Origin: Cepaea nemoralis
Lineage: Eukaryota; Mollusca; Gastropoda; Stylommatophora; Helicidae
Direction: 5' to 3'
DNA length: 64,000 bases
NCBI GenBank assembly: GCA_014155875.1
Contig: JACEFZ010018337.1
Span: 140,001-204,000, forward strand
Part shown: piece after piece, positions 11,560 to 23,534 of the stretch
Layout: each line of letters starts with the position of its first letter
Position numbering within the stretch: position 1 is the first letter of the stretch
The notes under the pieces: model-generated
The model's input: only the letters and a program-made list of their open reading frames with translations
Told to the model about the DNA's origin: nothing
Database searches by the model: none
Translations under genes and position numbers: made by a program

Positions 11560-12571
11560 TTTCCACCTCGTTTAACTAGCATCAGTGGTGTCAGTTATAG
11601 TGTGGTGGTTCAAAGTGTTTCTTTCGTCTTCTGTGTCAGTGTTAGATGACTTATCGATTTCGCTGTATTTGTGCCTATGACGTCAGCTGGGGGGTTGGGG
11701 TGGGTGGGGTGGGGTTGGCTGGTGGGTTATACATTGTGTCAGCTTCTTACTGCTGTTCCTTTCGTTAGTGAAGGCTCCTGGCTCGTCTGTTCTGGTTTAG
11801 GTGTAGTTCTTATAAGGACTCTTTGTTTGCGTCCTTTTGTTTTTGGCTGGCTTTTATTCTTCTTTGAAGTTCTTCGGATACGGCGATGTACTCGTCTATG
11901 CTCATGTCACTTATGGGTGTGACGAGTAATTCCTCATAGCTTCTCATAGGTTTCTGGGATGGTCTTGGTTCCCCCACGAGTTCCTTGGACATGGTGGGTG
12001 GATCACTGGCTTTGGCTTGCGGTTTCTGATTGGCTTTTGGTTTGGCTTCAGCTTGCGACTTCTCTGTGGTCTTTTGCGTGGCTACTGATGGCTTGTCTTG
12101 ATGTAGTTCCTTTTCGGCTTTAAATAATTCTCTGTCTGTCTTGATTCTTTGTAGGAGTTTTTAATTTTCATTTTTCATTTATGCCAAGCGCTCTATCTCT
12201 TGTTAGATGCTTTGCTGGATTTCTTTCATGTCAGCCAGCAGTTGTTCGTTGTCGCTGGTCGGAGTTGGTGTCAGCCTTGACTTGCTTCTTCAGCTCGTTA
12301 TTTTGGTCTTGTAACTGTGATTTTTCAGCTTGTGGGATGTCTGTTACTGTTTTGCACCTCCGAAGTGCTTCCTTGTATGGTGTCTTTGTAGTTACGGTCT
12401 TTAGGACATCTTTATGTCTTTGGAGGTACAGACAGCCCAGGTATCTTGATCCATGCTTGCCACGGCAGCTGGCAAACTTTATGTTGTCGGTGGGCTTTCG
12501 GAAGTCCTTGTCCTGTTTGGCCAACGAACATTCCTTGAACGCATGGTTTTCGGCACACTTTCGGCAGATCG
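11560..12571 (-). pseudogene. LINE ORF1 (gag-like, zinc-knuckle) remnant, 3' part
   Basis: The reverse-strand translation contains ICRKCAENHAFKECSLAKQD, a CX2CX4HX4C zinc knuckle, followed by FRKPTDNIKFASCRGKHG, a second knuckle whose first cysteine is replaced by phenylalanine. These are hallmarks of jockey/I-type LINE ORF1 nucleic-acid chaperones. Further downstream are a Lys/Gln-rich segment and SYEELLVTPISDMSIDEY (11810-11992). Frameshifts break the frame several times. The ORF continues at 14898-15110 beyond an inserted LINE A copy. No matching ORF2 is adjacent. Confidence 0.7.
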
Positions 12572-14897
12572 ATAGTCTCCCGATAAGGGTTACGTGAAGC
12601 CATGGGTGCAGGTGGTGGATGAGGTTGAAGAGCAGCCGATTGATAGTTATGGATTATGGTCTCCAGCTTCACGATGGTAGGCAGAGGATCTCTTTTTTGG
12701 AGGAGACAATGGCTACGGTCATTGACCAGTATGGTCACTGCTAAGAAGGAAATCAATGTCAAACTACCTTCTTTACAGATGCCAAGAACATTACGTTCTG
12801 CGATATCATCGAAAATCAGAGAAACGGCGTAAATGGGTGCTCCATAAGAGCAGCCTCGCCCGGTAGGGTTAGTCATATGCACCAGCTGACTCCAACAATG
12901 GGAAATTTTGAAGAATTAAATCGATTTGGCTGCAGGAAGAAAAAACTATACAAAAATTAAAGAAAGTGGGTCGTAATACATGGATGACTAAAGAAATTTT
13001 ACAACTAATGGAAGCAAGAAGAAAGAACCCAAAAAAAAAAAAAAAAATCTTGCCAAATGTGAAGAATTTCACAGAAAAGTCAGAGCATTATGTAAGGAGG
13101 CAAAAGAAGCATGGCTCGAGAAACATTGCATAGAAATTTAAAAACAACACAACAGTAAAAATACCAAACGAATGCACAAAAGAATTCAGGAGCTTACTAA
13201 TCAAAGAACATGTACATCAGCAGGCTGCTTTAAGACAAAAGATTGAAACATCATTATAGAAAAAGATCAGATCTTACATGTATGGCCAGATTATGTTAAA
13301 AAAAAATAACAACAAACATTTACGATGATAACAAAGAAGAACAGTTTGATATTCAAAATAATAATGAAGGACCATCAATTTTGAAGATGCAGGTTCAGAA
13401 TGCTCTTAACCATATGAAGACTGGGAAGACACCCCCCTCCCCCCGGTTCAGACAGCATCACAACAGAAATGATTAATGCTTTAGAAGAATATGGAATAGA
13501 TCAAGTTATTAGACTGGTGAATACAATATATGGTACTGGAGATATACCTCCTAAATTATATAATTCTGCATTTATAGCAATCCCAAAGAAATCAGGAGCA
13601 TAGGAATGTGATCAACATCGAACAATTAGTATAATGAGTCACATCACGAAGATTTTGCTGAGAGTTATCATGCCAAGAGTTAGGAAGAAAATGCAACCTG
13701 AAATAGGAGAAAAACAATGTGAATTTGTAGAAGGCAAGGGTACAGTAAATGATGTGTATATACTGAGAACAGTAATTGAACGTTCTATAGAAGTAAACAA
13801 AGATCTACACCTTAGCTTTATTTACTGCACAAAGACTTTCGATAAAGTGAGACATGTCGACATGATAAGGATGCTTGAAGATCTACAAATTGATGGAAAA
13901 GTCCTTAGACTTGTAAAAACATACAATGGAAATAACAAGCTGCCATTAGAAGTGATAATGAAGTGGGACAATATCAGCCTATTAAGAGAGGCGTGTGACA
14001 GGGATGTGTAATGTCTCCAGATCTTTTTCCTTATACAGTGAACATATTTTCGGAAATGTAGAAGATATAAATGGAAGCATCATCGGAGGATGAAACATCA
14101 ATAACATTAGATATGCAGATGATACACTATTGATTGCAGACAATGAACAGGATCTGCAACAATCAGTAGATCCGATTGTTGTACACAATGAACAACTAGG
14201 GTTAGAATTGAATTGCCATACGACACATATTATGGTCGTAACTGGGAAGAAGGAAATACCACAATGTAATATACAAGTAAATGGGCACATTCATAAACAA
14301 GTGAATCGGCACAGTTATCTTGGAACAGTCATAACATCTTATGGGCGATGCCTTGAAGAGATTAGAACAAGAATTGCCATGGCGAAGGTAGCCCTTTGCA
14401 AGATGAAAAACATACTGACGAATAAAATGATATCAATTGAAACGAGAAAAAGAGTGTTGAGGTGTAGCATAGAACATGTACTTTTTTATGGATGTGAAGC
14501 GTTGACAATGAGCAGACAAGCTGAAAAACATCTGATGGCTGTGGAAATATGGTTTCTGAGGAAAATGCAAAGAATACCATGGACAGACAGAAAAACCATC
14601 GAACAAGTCCTTCAAGAAACAAATTAAGATCGTAAACTGACTATAGACATTCGACGTAGAAAGTCAACATGTTTTGAGCATGTTATGAGAAGAAATGAAG
14701 TGGAGAACTTGGTGACAATTGGCAAGATCGAAGGGAAGAGACCAAGTGGAAGACCGAGAAGTAAATACCTGAGTGGTTTGGCCATATGGCATGGTCGAGA
14801 CAAAAACACGGAGCTGATCCACGACTCTGGAGATCGAGTGAGATGGCAAAACATGACCTCCCACGCTTATTGGCATGGCACATGACGGATGGATGGA
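12572..14897 (+). mobile_element. LINE family A copy 1 (decayed), with target-site duplication
   Basis: An 11-bp direct repeat TCGGCAGATCG at 12561-12571 and 14898-14908 flanks the insertion. The element has split the zinc-knuckle region of a LINE ORF1 lying on the other strand. The 3' end is GGCACATGACGGATGGATGGA, a simple-repeat tail like the ATTG tails of copies 3 and 4. Recognisable protein sequence begins near 12900. Segment 12572-12900 is probably the 5' part but has no domain I recognise. Confidence 0.8.
13060..14885 (+). pseudogene. LINE A reverse transcriptase, frameshifted
   Basis: RT homology is spread over several frames: MSHITKILLRVIMPRVRKK and FVEGKGTVNDVY (13634-13780), FIYCTKTFDKVRH at the first catalytic block (the aspartate of FIDYTKAF is now cysteine-shifted), RYADDT near 14110 in another frame, then LELNCHTTHIMVV and SYLGTVITSYGRCLEEIRTR. 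The C-terminal DNA-binding-like tail GKIEGKRPSGRPRSKYLSGL ends at 14885. Stops, for example at 13138 and 13602, and indels make it non-functional. No apurinic endonuclease domain is seen. Confidence 0.8.
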
Positions 14898-15110
14898 TCG
14901 GCAGATCGCTGTCTTTCTGCGGCATGTTGTTCTGCCGTGGCCAGTCCTCTGGCATCTTGAGCATTGAGTGATTCTCGGAATGAATCTTTCGGGTTGTTGA
15001 TGTCTCTTGTTCATAGATACTGTGCCCGGCATCTCGCTGCCCTCTGTCATCACCATCGCTAAGGTTGTAGGAGTCTTAGAGTTGGTTAGAAGCCACCCCG
15101 CCTTCAAGAT
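14898..15110 (-). pseudogene. LINE ORF1 (gag-like) remnant, 5' part
   Basis: The reverse-strand translation RFIPRITQCSRCQRTGHG and TTCRRKTAICR is a jockey-type first zinc knuckle (CX2CX3GHX4C). Its end, ...KTAICR, overlaps the start of ICRKCAENH at 12571 through the duplicated target site. The two pieces were therefore one ORF before LINE A inserted. Upstream on this strand it ends at another LINE A 3' fragment. Confidence 0.7.
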
Positions 15111-15115
15111 TCGGA

Positions 15116-15217
15116 TGGTCGAGACAGAAACACGGAGCTGATCCACGACTCCGGTGATCGAGTGAGATGGCAGAACATGACAACCCACGCTTATTGGCAT
15201 GGCACATGATGGATGGA
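15116..15217 (+). mobile_element. LINE A 3'-terminal fragment (~100 bp)
   Basis: The stretch from GGTCGAGACAGAAACACGGA to GGCATGGCACATGATGGATG matches the last ~100 bp of the LINE A copies, including the WHGRDRNTELIHD...HGT stop. The tail is (GGAT)n. It is a severely 5'-truncated insertion; no clear target duplication was found. Confidence 0.75.
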
Positions 15218-15444
15218 TGGGAAAATCGATTTGAAGACACAGAAAAATGTTGTATTAAGTTTATGTTTTAACAATACACCAAGGAATATGTCAAAAGATG
15301 TACATAAAGACCAGATTGTGTTTGTATGTATAGACATCTTTTGTTGCAGTCTTAAAGTGCAATTTTCTTTACAAGTTATTTAAAATCTAATAAATGCAAT
15401 GATTGTTCAAGCATTATGACCATATTGTTTTATGTTTACACCAG

Positions 15445-15662
15445 CTCCCGAATTCAAGTCAACAGCAGACATCTTGTTTATTCTGGATTCGTCTGGCAGT
15501 ATCAGCCCTCAAGATTACCAGAAACAACTTGATTTTGTAGTATATCTGACAAAATATTTTAACATTGGACCACATGAAGTTCTCTTCAGCGTTATGGTGT
15601 TTTCCTCAGATTGTAAAATGCTGTTTGACTTTACTTTGACCAATCATCATCAAGTAATGAGG
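15445..15662 (+). CDS. Exon encoding the first half of a von Willebrand factor A domain
   Basis: The acceptor is ACACCAG (AG at 15443-15444) and the donor GTAAGA starts at 15663. The exon starts at codon position 2 and ends at a codon boundary (phase 1/0), complementary to the exons at 6520 and 34396. The translation from residue 1, PEFKSTADILFILDSSGSIS, contains the DxSxS MIDAS metal-binding motif, followed by helix-1 residues YQKQLDFVVYLTKYF and the VLFSVMVFSS strand. Joined to 34396-34735 it makes a complete vWA of about 185 residues. The protein is probably secreted or an extracellular matrix component. The upstream in-frame ATG at 15432 is intronic and not a start. Confidence 0.85.
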
Positions 15663-15855
15663 GTAAGATTGAGGTCAAAAGTTTCGCCTTTTCATTGCTA
15701 GATGTGAATATGAAAGTATAGTATATAATATATGGTTCTTTCGAAGCTATTGAGTAACAATCGTAAAATGCCAAATTTGTGTTAATATTATTATTTTATT
15801 ACTAGAATAGAACAGTTGATACCATTGACTAGATGAGTAAGAAATATACTAGATT
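15663..15855. other. Start of the 18.7-kb intron
   Basis: Begins with donor GTAAGA. AT-rich, with no features before the LINE B tail. Confidence 0.5.
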
Positions 15856-16075
15856 AATTAATTAATTAATTAATTCATTCAGTAGCATGTACTTTGCAGA
15901 ATTTCGCTCCCATAACAACCTTAGCGAAAACCTCTCGATCATGAGCAAGATGTCCCGCGTCCGAGACATCTCCATCTGGAGATCATCCGCCACATCCTGC
16001 ACCCATCTTCTCTTTGGCTTTCCTCTTCCCAGGCATATCCGTCCGTGGGCGTTGACTCGCCAGTTCACTTGATCA
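15856..16075 (-). pseudogene. LINE family B 3' fragment, reverse strand
   Basis: The (ATTA)n tail at 15856-15874 is followed on the reverse strand by the C-terminal reading GRGKPKRRWVQDVADDLQME and RTRDILLMIERFS, matching the LINE B copy at 8246-8774. Only about 65 codons remain before the junction with LINE A. Confidence 0.75.
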
Positions 16076-16695
16076 CCAGAGTCGTGGCTCAGCTAATTGT
16101 TCTTGTCTCGATCATGCCACGTGGTCAAGCCATCCAGGTATTTCCTCTCCTTTTTTTTCCTCGATTTTGCCAGATGTCACCAAACTCTCCAAATTATTTC
16201 TTCTCATAACATATCCAAAAATGTTGACTGTCTACGTTTAATTTCTCTAATCAATTTACAATTTTCATTTGTTTCTTGTAGTACTTGGTCATTGGTTTTT
16301 CTGTATATCCATGGTATTCTTTGCATTCTCATCAGAAACCACATTTTCACAACCATCAGATGTTTTTCAGCTTGAATGCTCATTGTCCAAACTTCACATC
16401 CATACAAAAGTACAGGCTATATGTAGCACCTCAACACACTTTTTCTCGTTTCAGTTGTCATCTTTTTATTGGTCAGTATGGTTTTCATCTTGCTAAAGGC
16501 TACTTTCGCCATAGCGATTCTTGTTCTAATCACTCAAAGGCATCTCCCATCAGATGTTATTACTGTTCCGAGATAATTGTACCGATTCACTTGTTGAATA
16601 ATATTCCCATTTACTTGTATATTACATTGTGGTATATCGTTATTCCTAGTAGCGACCATAATATGTGTCTTTTACAATTTAATTCTAACCATAGT
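16076..16695 (-). pseudogene. LINE family A copy 2, first segment (3' part), reverse strand
   Basis: The reverse-strand reading includes SHDSGDQVN and GLTTWHDRDKN at 16080-16130, CEVWTMSIQAEKHLMVVKMW and FLMRMQRIPWIYRKTNDQV (16204-16407), and LGTVITS-like blocks upstream. It ends at 16691-16695 (ATAGT), the target site of the LTR element. The same LINE continues at 27050-27082 and 28598-28768. Confidence 0.85.
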
Positions 16696-17438
16696 TGCTA
16701 TGCTGTTTCCCTCTAATATAATGCTCGTCGTCTAGTAAAACAACATTTCAGCTCATCAGGAGCCAGAATACATATTAACGAAATGAGTTCATCAACGCTG
16801 GCGTTCCTCGTCAAATATATCTTTATTGGTGGCAATGGTCTGTGCAGTAGAACAACGTCACCGTTCCTATGTTAATGGGAGGGCCGTTGAAAGATAATTA
16901 ATAATCATTTATAAATATTTAATGTTAACTGTAGAGTCCGACTCCATCCTTCTTTCATCAATGATCAGTAAATTTCATACGATCCATCGTTCTGCAAACT
17001 ACATTACGCCCATGATTCTAACCGTGTTACTTACGCCGAGCTATGTGTGTGTTGACGCCATGACCTCTATTTGACAAACCACTGGCAAGTTCTGATGCAG
17101 TATTCTTTCCTCACTTTCTCTGCGTTAAATCTTCATCTTCCGATAGTTCTCCGTAATGCAGACTATGCCTCTTTTCCTTATCTTCCTAGAGTACCAGATG
17201 GCATTTTCGCTATGTCTTTCTGCCGGATATTTGCGTTCATATTTCAGTGTTGTTATTTATCTGACCGGCTCCATGATCATCCCAAAAACCTAACTAACTG
17301 TAGTGACGTAGTACGCCGTGACGTCATCTAGCAACTTGCGTATTATGCCGCTCCTTGGTTAACTCTTCTTGTTCTGTTTGCCACAATTTCCATATCTTAT
17401 TCCGAATCACTGTCCCTTGCCTACGACGCTACATCGCA
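16696..17438 (-). repeat. LTR (3' LTR of element 1)
   Basis: About 743 bp, from TGCTATGCTG to CTACATCGCA. It matches 26324-27044 along its length, with small indels (for example a ~25-bp segment near 17195 absent from the other LTR), which indicates an old insertion. Confidence 0.93.
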
Positions 17439-17541
17439 GTATGCCCCCTTTTTGAAAATGGTGTAACCATTTTAGTAGTCTCTTCGGTTTTCAACCATGA
17501 CATGTAGCGGATGAGACATACTGAGTCATATCTTGCATCTA

Positions 17542-17623
<82 letters not shown>

Positions 17624-19509
17624 TAGCATACCTATAATTGTGCTAATATGATGGTATGGTCGCCTATTAATCACACACAAAATCTCTTTAAAATATTATT
17701 ATTATATTACGGGCACGCACATCTATCTACACCCCTAGTAGACGTCGTGTAGCACCAGCCTATGGGAGGGCTGTGATAACTAATCTATGAGCTTCATAAG
17801 GTTCCGTGGCCTCCCCATAGTAGTCCCTCATTTGCCCTACAGACAAGCATCTCCAACCAAAGCTATTAAATCCGATCGAGGGGACGTGTGTGATTAAATG
17901 GTACCATTCCCTCTGTATTAATATTGGAGTTTGACATGTGGAATGTACGTATACATCAATGACTTTTCTTTCCCTATCATACTTGCTATATTGTCATTAG
18001 TGGTTACCGTTTGACCTTTACTTGCTTAAAAATTCGATAGGTGAGGTTTGCTGCCTTCGTAGCTGTCTTTCAAGTGGCATCGTAGGAGTTCTCATGGCAC
18101 TTTTGTTTCCTCCAATTCTATATGTGAGATCTGAGGTCATATGCGTCTTCGTTTCTCTTCTATTCTGTCGACTTGTTCCTATAGCTCGATATTCCGTATG
18201 CCTATTAACGTGGATGGGTGTCATCAACAAAATTCTATATCCGTAATTGTTGCATTAAAATGAAATTATATCTGAAATTAATAACATTGTAACATCATAT
18301 TGACAATCCGCAATGTGTCATGTAATATTATACAATGCGACAACAATAATTGTAGCCTAATCTTCTTCTTTTGAAATATGATTGTGGGTGGTTTTGACTT
18401 GTGTGTCAGCCTTAGCCCTGCTTCCTCAATAATACGTATGAGGTTAAATATTCACAGTGTTAACCACCATCAGAGTACCAGGAACACTTATGTGTATAAA
18501 CCATTAATCCTACAAACTGAAATATTAGAACTTTAAGCATAATTCATAATAACAACTTAATAATTATCGTAATATTATCTCGAACCTGAAATTAACTGGA
18601 AATCATATTATATGCAAATTTAGAATACTCTCACTCAGTCATGCTATTCAGCCCTTGTACATATGCAGTTATGTTTAGTCTGTAATGTTCTGTGTGTTTG
18701 TTGTTTTGAAATGAAATCGTGTATGTACCATTTGACTGTGTTTTGCAATCAAAATTATCTCTACCATACCAAACAACAAATCTCTGTTGTAATGTTCTGA
18801 CATTGTAAAAGCTTATAGCCTTATATAATAGTATCACTCGTTCCATGATGCATAAATGGTAAGTGAATGATATATTAAATGTTTGACTGACATGACCCTC
18901 TCATCGACGGTGTGATGAGTGAACCATGACGTACAAATGGCAAGTGAATGATATTTTCACTGTTTAAATGACATGACCCTCTCATCGACGGTGTGATGAG
19001 TGAATCATGACGTACAGATTGCATATATGTGTTCGTGAAATGGTAGTATGATAATGACCGTTGATGCTAAATAAGTATGGTCCATGACATGAACGTGACC
19101 ATGGATGTAAATAATATGTACAATCAATATATTAGAGTTCGTTATCTCGTAGTGTAGATGCCCGTTGGTGTTGCCCCAAACTATCGCATCGACTTAGATC
19201 ACGATCGACTCGAACAAAAGCCTGACGTCACTATATCACATCACTCGGAGTAGTGTCGAGCTGACAAGGTCCGAATGCCTTCACAATCGTCCTCTACACA
19301 ATCTGGCAATCAATCAAATTGGAAAAATCTGTACCCATCTGACAATAATTATCCTAATTAAATAACCTATGGCAAACTGTCTGTTGCTTATTTGGAAACG
19401 TTCTATACGGGAGTTCAGAAGTGAAAATATTATTCGGAATACTGGATTACTCCATTTTAACATGTATGCACGCAGACTGTAACATGAAATGTTATATCTG
19501 TATATATTT
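17439..19509. other. 3' non-coding region of element 1
   Basis: Two kb between RNase H and the 3' LTR. It holds the (AT)n tract 17543-17621 and a duplicated ~82-bp module (18845-18927 and 18928-19010) containing TGACATGACCCTCTCATCGA and CGGTGTGATGAGTGAA. No coding frame with a recognisable domain (no env or chromodomain evidence). Confidence 0.6.
17543..17621. repeat. (AT)n microsatellite
   Basis: About 78 bp of alternating TA, 105 bp inside the 3' LTR of element 1. Confidence 0.97.
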
Positions 19510-20368
19510 CTATAGTCTACTAAGAAGATCAGCCAGGTTATTATCTTTACCCGGTATGTGACAGATGTCAAAATCATAATCTTGCAAAAGAAGAGACCAT
19601 CTGTGTATTCTGTAGTATTTTTTTGGATGTCCATCTTTAAAGACTTGTAAAGGCTTATTGTCAGAAAGAACAAGGAATTTCTTCCCGAGCAGATATTTAG
19701 AAAACTTATTGACGCTTTCTATCAGAGCCAAAGCTTCAAGTTCAGTGACAGCATATTTCTTTTGAGTTTCTGATAGTTTCCTGCTAAAGTACAGAACAGG
19801 ATGTAATTTACCATCATGAATTTGCAAAAGAATTGCAGAAATTGCATATAAGCTCGCGTCAGTCTGAATAATGAAGTCTTTCGAGATGTCAGGTAGTTTC
19901 AGAATTGCACAATTACTGAAAAGATTCTTAATCCGTTGCAGAAGTTCATCATGTTTTTCAGTCCACCTAATTTTAGCAGGTTGACCTTTTTTCAATAGTT
20001 CTGAAAAAGTTGCTGTCATGTCAGCGAAATTAGGAATGAACTTTTGGTAGTAATTGATGAGGACTAACACACTTCTAACTTCTTTCTTGGTGGTGGGAGG
20101 TTTAATTTTTAGAATTTTGGTGACCACACGTGGGTCTGTTTTACGAAATCCATCAGAGATTCTATGTCCGAGAAATTGAACTTCGTTGTAACCTATTTCA
20201 ACTTTGCTAGGTTTAGCTTTTAGTCATATTGTTGTATTCTTTGGAATACCTGTGTCAGGATCTCAGTGTGGTTATCGATAGTCGTGGTGTGGATGCAGAT
20301 ATCATCCATGTAAGTTGCTACATTGGTAACACCTTGTAGTAAACTGCGCATCATCTGCATAACAGTAC
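19510..20368 (-). pseudogene. Element 1 pol: end of reverse transcriptase and RNase H
   Basis: On the reverse strand, SLLQGVTNVATYMDDICIHT (20283-20345) carries the RT catalytic YMDD box. The thumb follows with KKEVRSVLVLINYYQKFIPN, then RNase H with FIIQTDASLYAISAILLQ (first catalytic Asp), KYAVTELEALALIESVN (Glu), VLSDNKPLQ (Asp) and HIPGKDNNLADLLSRL at the end. A stop near 20224 separates the YMDD part from the 205-codon open frame 20127-19510. It synthesises DNA and removes the RNA template in a virus-like particle when intact. Here it is broken by a solo LTR upstream. Confidence 0.9.
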
Positions 20369-21061
20369 TGTCAGTGTCTTACATTCACCCAGGTATACAA
20401 ATCTTTCATACATACTCAATAAAACATCAGTCGTACGTATGTTCTATACATTTTAATTCAGGAGAACCTGATCATGGTCATGATTACACAAAAGGCGGTG
20501 AAATCACTCTATACATAATGCCGCCTTACAAACACTTATAGCACTCAGCCAAATACACAAGCCTTACACTCAATTGCTCGCTATCTTCAATTAGCACTCT
20601 CGCAAAAGCTATACACTCGCTCCAGAACAAACAACGATCCTTCCTCTCGAACTGTCTGAGTCCCGTCTGACGTTTCTAAACTTGCCAGTTCCCTTCGTGG
20701 TACTAGGCCACGTGTTCCTCGTGACAACTCAGGCTGTCTCAACCGCCACATAGTGCGTTAGTCCGCCCGTGGTGTGCTGGGTCGTCTGGTGTAGTGCTGT
20801 CTGGTCAGTTCAGGACAGCGTCCCGTGAACTTATGTCCCTTATATTGGCTAGGTCTTGTCCTGTCGGTGTCCTATCAGTGACATCTCTGTGTCCCCACTG
20901 ATGTCCTGTCTCTAATCTCTCTACCGTCCTACAGATGTCTCGTCTTATGACATCCCTGTGCCCTTACCTATGTCCTGTCTATCGTTATCTCTACAGTCCT
21001 TGACTCTCTTCTGTCCCTTGTCCTCTCTATGTCCTGTCTTGATTCCCCCAACACTCTGACA
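20369..21061. mobile_element. Solo LTR inserted in RT of element 1
   Basis: The ends TGTCAGTG (20369) and CTCTGACA (21061) are near-perfect inverted termini of an LTR. Flanks AGTAC at 20364-20368 and 21062-21066 are an exact 5-bp target duplication. Removing the 693 bp plus one duplication rejoins RT residues NAPST to VMQMMRSLLQG. No coding sequence is present. An AATAAA lies at 20418 on the + strand; orientation is not settled. GTCCTGTC(T/G) motifs recur in 20850-21050. The parent element is not in the window. Confidence 0.88.
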
Positions 21062-21477
21062 AGTACTCGGCGCGTTCAGCAGTCTGAAAGGCATGTATGC
21101 CCACTCATAAAGACCTAACGGAGTGGCGAAGGCAGTGATGTGCATGGATTCTTTATCCATAGGGATTTGCCAATATCCCTTAGTTAAATCTATGTTTGAA
21201 AAAAAAAATTGGATTTCGCCTTGCCATCGTTTAAATCGTCAATATTAGGCATGGGCTCAGCGTCTAATAAAGTCAAAGCGTTGACTTTTCTATAATCCAC
21301 ACACATCCATAATGAATTGCCTTTCTTCTTAACAATAACTAACGGGGAACAATAATTAGATGTAGACTTTCTAAATATGCCACACTGATCCAGTTCAGAA
21401 ATTTCCGCTGTTACTCTGTCTAAAAAATGTACTGGAATTGGATAAGGTTTAACTTTGACTGGAATGTTTGATAACAA
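21062..21477 (-). pseudogene. Element 1 pol: N-terminal reverse transcriptase
   Basis: The reverse-strand reading gives VKVKPYPIPVHFLDRVTAEI and ELDQCGIFRKSTSNYCSPLV, VIVKKKGNSLWMCVDYRKVN (RT block with R-x-CVDYR), LLDAEPMPNIDDL, then ITAFATPLGLYEWAYMPFRL and NAPST. This is Ty3/gypsy RT by motif. A frameshift occurs near 21195 in an A/T run. It lies downstream of integrase, not upstream as in standard gypsy elements. Confidence 0.88.
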
Positions 21478-21711
21478 TGTGATTGTATGTTGTATTAATG
21501 AAGTTCGTTCCGGTTTATCCGAGAAAATATCACCAAATTGTTGTTTTGCTACTGTTAAATTGTTTCTATCTTGTGTCGATAAGTTTTTGTTAACCTGAAC
21601 AGCCTTCCATTTATTAGTACCGTTGATAGTTCGTGTCGGTATCTGTTGTGTTACTGCATCATCTTGTTGTTAGTTAATGACCGAGCATGCTGCTGCTATT
21701 CTGTGTGGTAA

Positions 21712-22990
21712 TTATTGGATTGTTTGTGTTTTGTCTGTATTGCGATCCACGTTTGGTTTCAACATGTTAATATGAAATATTTTGTTTTTACCTTTGACAT
21801 TTATTAAATAATCAACATCACTGATTTTCTTGACAACCTTGAATGGACCCTGCCATGAAATGACGAGACAATCTCTAGGGTCGGGTAATAATAGTAATAC
21901 CTCTTCTTCTTCTTTCAAGACTATAGTCTTGGCCTTTCTATTGTCATACTGTCTGTATTTTTCACCTGCTTTCTGAAGTGCTGATTTCGCAAATTGACAT
22001 GCTGTAATTATTTTCTCCCTTAGATGGGTTACCATCTCGTACGCCTCCCGTTTCGGGTGGTCATGCACTTTATTTGTGAGCACATCATTGTACAATGTCA
22101 ATGGGCCTCGTGGATTTGCTCCGTACACGAGTTCGAACGGGGAGAAGCCTGTGCTCGCCTGTGGCACTTCGCGGTAAGCGAAAAGTACAGCTGGTAATAA
22201 AATGTCCCAATCTTTGGGCCGTTCAGCCGCGAACATTTGCTAAGGTTCGTTTCAGGACTCCGTTGAAATTTTCGTTTACACCATTGGTCATTGGGTGGTA
22301 TGGAGAACTGAACACCTGAGATATGCCCAATATCTTCATGGCGGCTTGGGTAGCTTCAGAAATAAATTGGCTATCTCTGTTGTATAATATACACAAAGGA
22401 AAACCTATTCTGCTGAAAATTAACAGAAATGAGTCTACGATGGATCTAGACGTGATAGATCTTAACGGAATTGCTTCTGGCCACCTGGTGCAAAGATCTA
22501 TCATTGTTAGTATAAATCTATTGCCTCGATCTGATGTCGTGTTAAGTGGTCCCACGATGTCGACCGCTATTTTCTGGAACGGTCGAGATGCCAGATCAGT
22601 TTGTTGAACTGGTGCCTTAGGATGTTTACCTTTCGGTGTAGTCCTTTGGCATAGCTCGCATGATCGGACATGTCTACCAATATCCTTCGAATAGCCAGGC
22701 CAGTAGAATTGTGCCAAAATTCTTTGTGTAGTTCTGGCTATCCCCATGTGACCTGCAAATGGGGAGTCATGTGCAAGTTTCAGTGCCTCGCTGCGATATT
22801 GACTAGGCAGCACTGTTTGGAAGAGTAGTGTTGCTCCCTTCCTGTATTGTCTGGTAAGTATGTTGTTATCTAAAATAAATTCCCATTTACCATGTTTCGC
22901 TTGTTTGGCTGGTTCGTGTATGTTCTTGAAACATGCTTGTAATGTGGGGTCTTGTTTTTGTTCTGTGGCTAAGTCTTTCGTCAGTAACAA
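21712..22990 (-). pseudogene. Element 1 integrase
   Basis: An open frame (22990-22223) and an overlapping continuation (22236-21712, frame change) cover the whole integrase. It has the HHCC zinc-binding domain (HDSPFAGHMGIARTTQ, RHVRSCELCQ), then the catalytic core with VDIVGPLNTT (first Asp), a second block reading ILYNRDSQFIS (second Asp present, the usual SDRG context altered), and SSPYHPMTNGVNENFNG (Glu). The C-terminal part shows LLPAVLFAYREVPQASTGFS and FELVYGANPRGPL. It is Ty3/gypsy-type by sequence. It inserts retrotransposon cDNA when functional. The order INT then RT is clear from coordinates. Confidence 0.92.
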
Positions 22991-23534
22991 AGGGTTCTGT
23001 GTATTGTCTTCAAAGTATGTTGTGATGTCGTGTGCCTATTTTCTTCTTCTTTTTGCTTTCGAACCTGGGCTCTCGTGAGTGCATTAGCTGGTATGTATTT
23101 GATCTCCCAGTCGATCGCTTCTTCATGGGTACAATCTCTCACATTTGGAATGTTCCCAATCATCAGACCAGCACACGGGTTAGGTAAAACTGCTGCTCGC
23201 ACTCTACCTTCAAAGTATGGGGATTTTATTGTGACCCATGCAATCTTATATCTCTCTAGAGTACCGTCAAAAGTTCTACACGCAACACTCTTGCCTGTGT
23301 AGTCTTTTGTCTTTACAAGCTTTTGGTCTACCCTATAATGGATGCACCTGTGTCCCTGACACATGTAGTTGTCGATCCATTGACCCATGCTTGATAGACT
23401 TTCAGGGTACCATTCTGGATGTTGACTGCGTTAGCCTCTTGTATTGGTACATTATGGCCACATGCCAGGTTGCCGTCTTCATGGAATTCTTTGCACATGT
23501 TACACGGTCTGTCGTTGGGGAATGTCTCTAACAT
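22981..23534 (-). pseudogene. Element 1 aspartic protease region
   Basis: The reverse-strand reading includes CNMCKEFHEDGNLACGH, a Cys/His cluster after gag, then TTCVRDTGASIIG with the DTG active-site triad of retroviral-type proteases, and AGLMIGNIPNVRDCTHE, equivalent to the conserved ILG/IGxD flap-distal motif. The frame changes between 23328 and 23388. The protease would cleave the gag-pol precursor. Confidence 0.8.
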
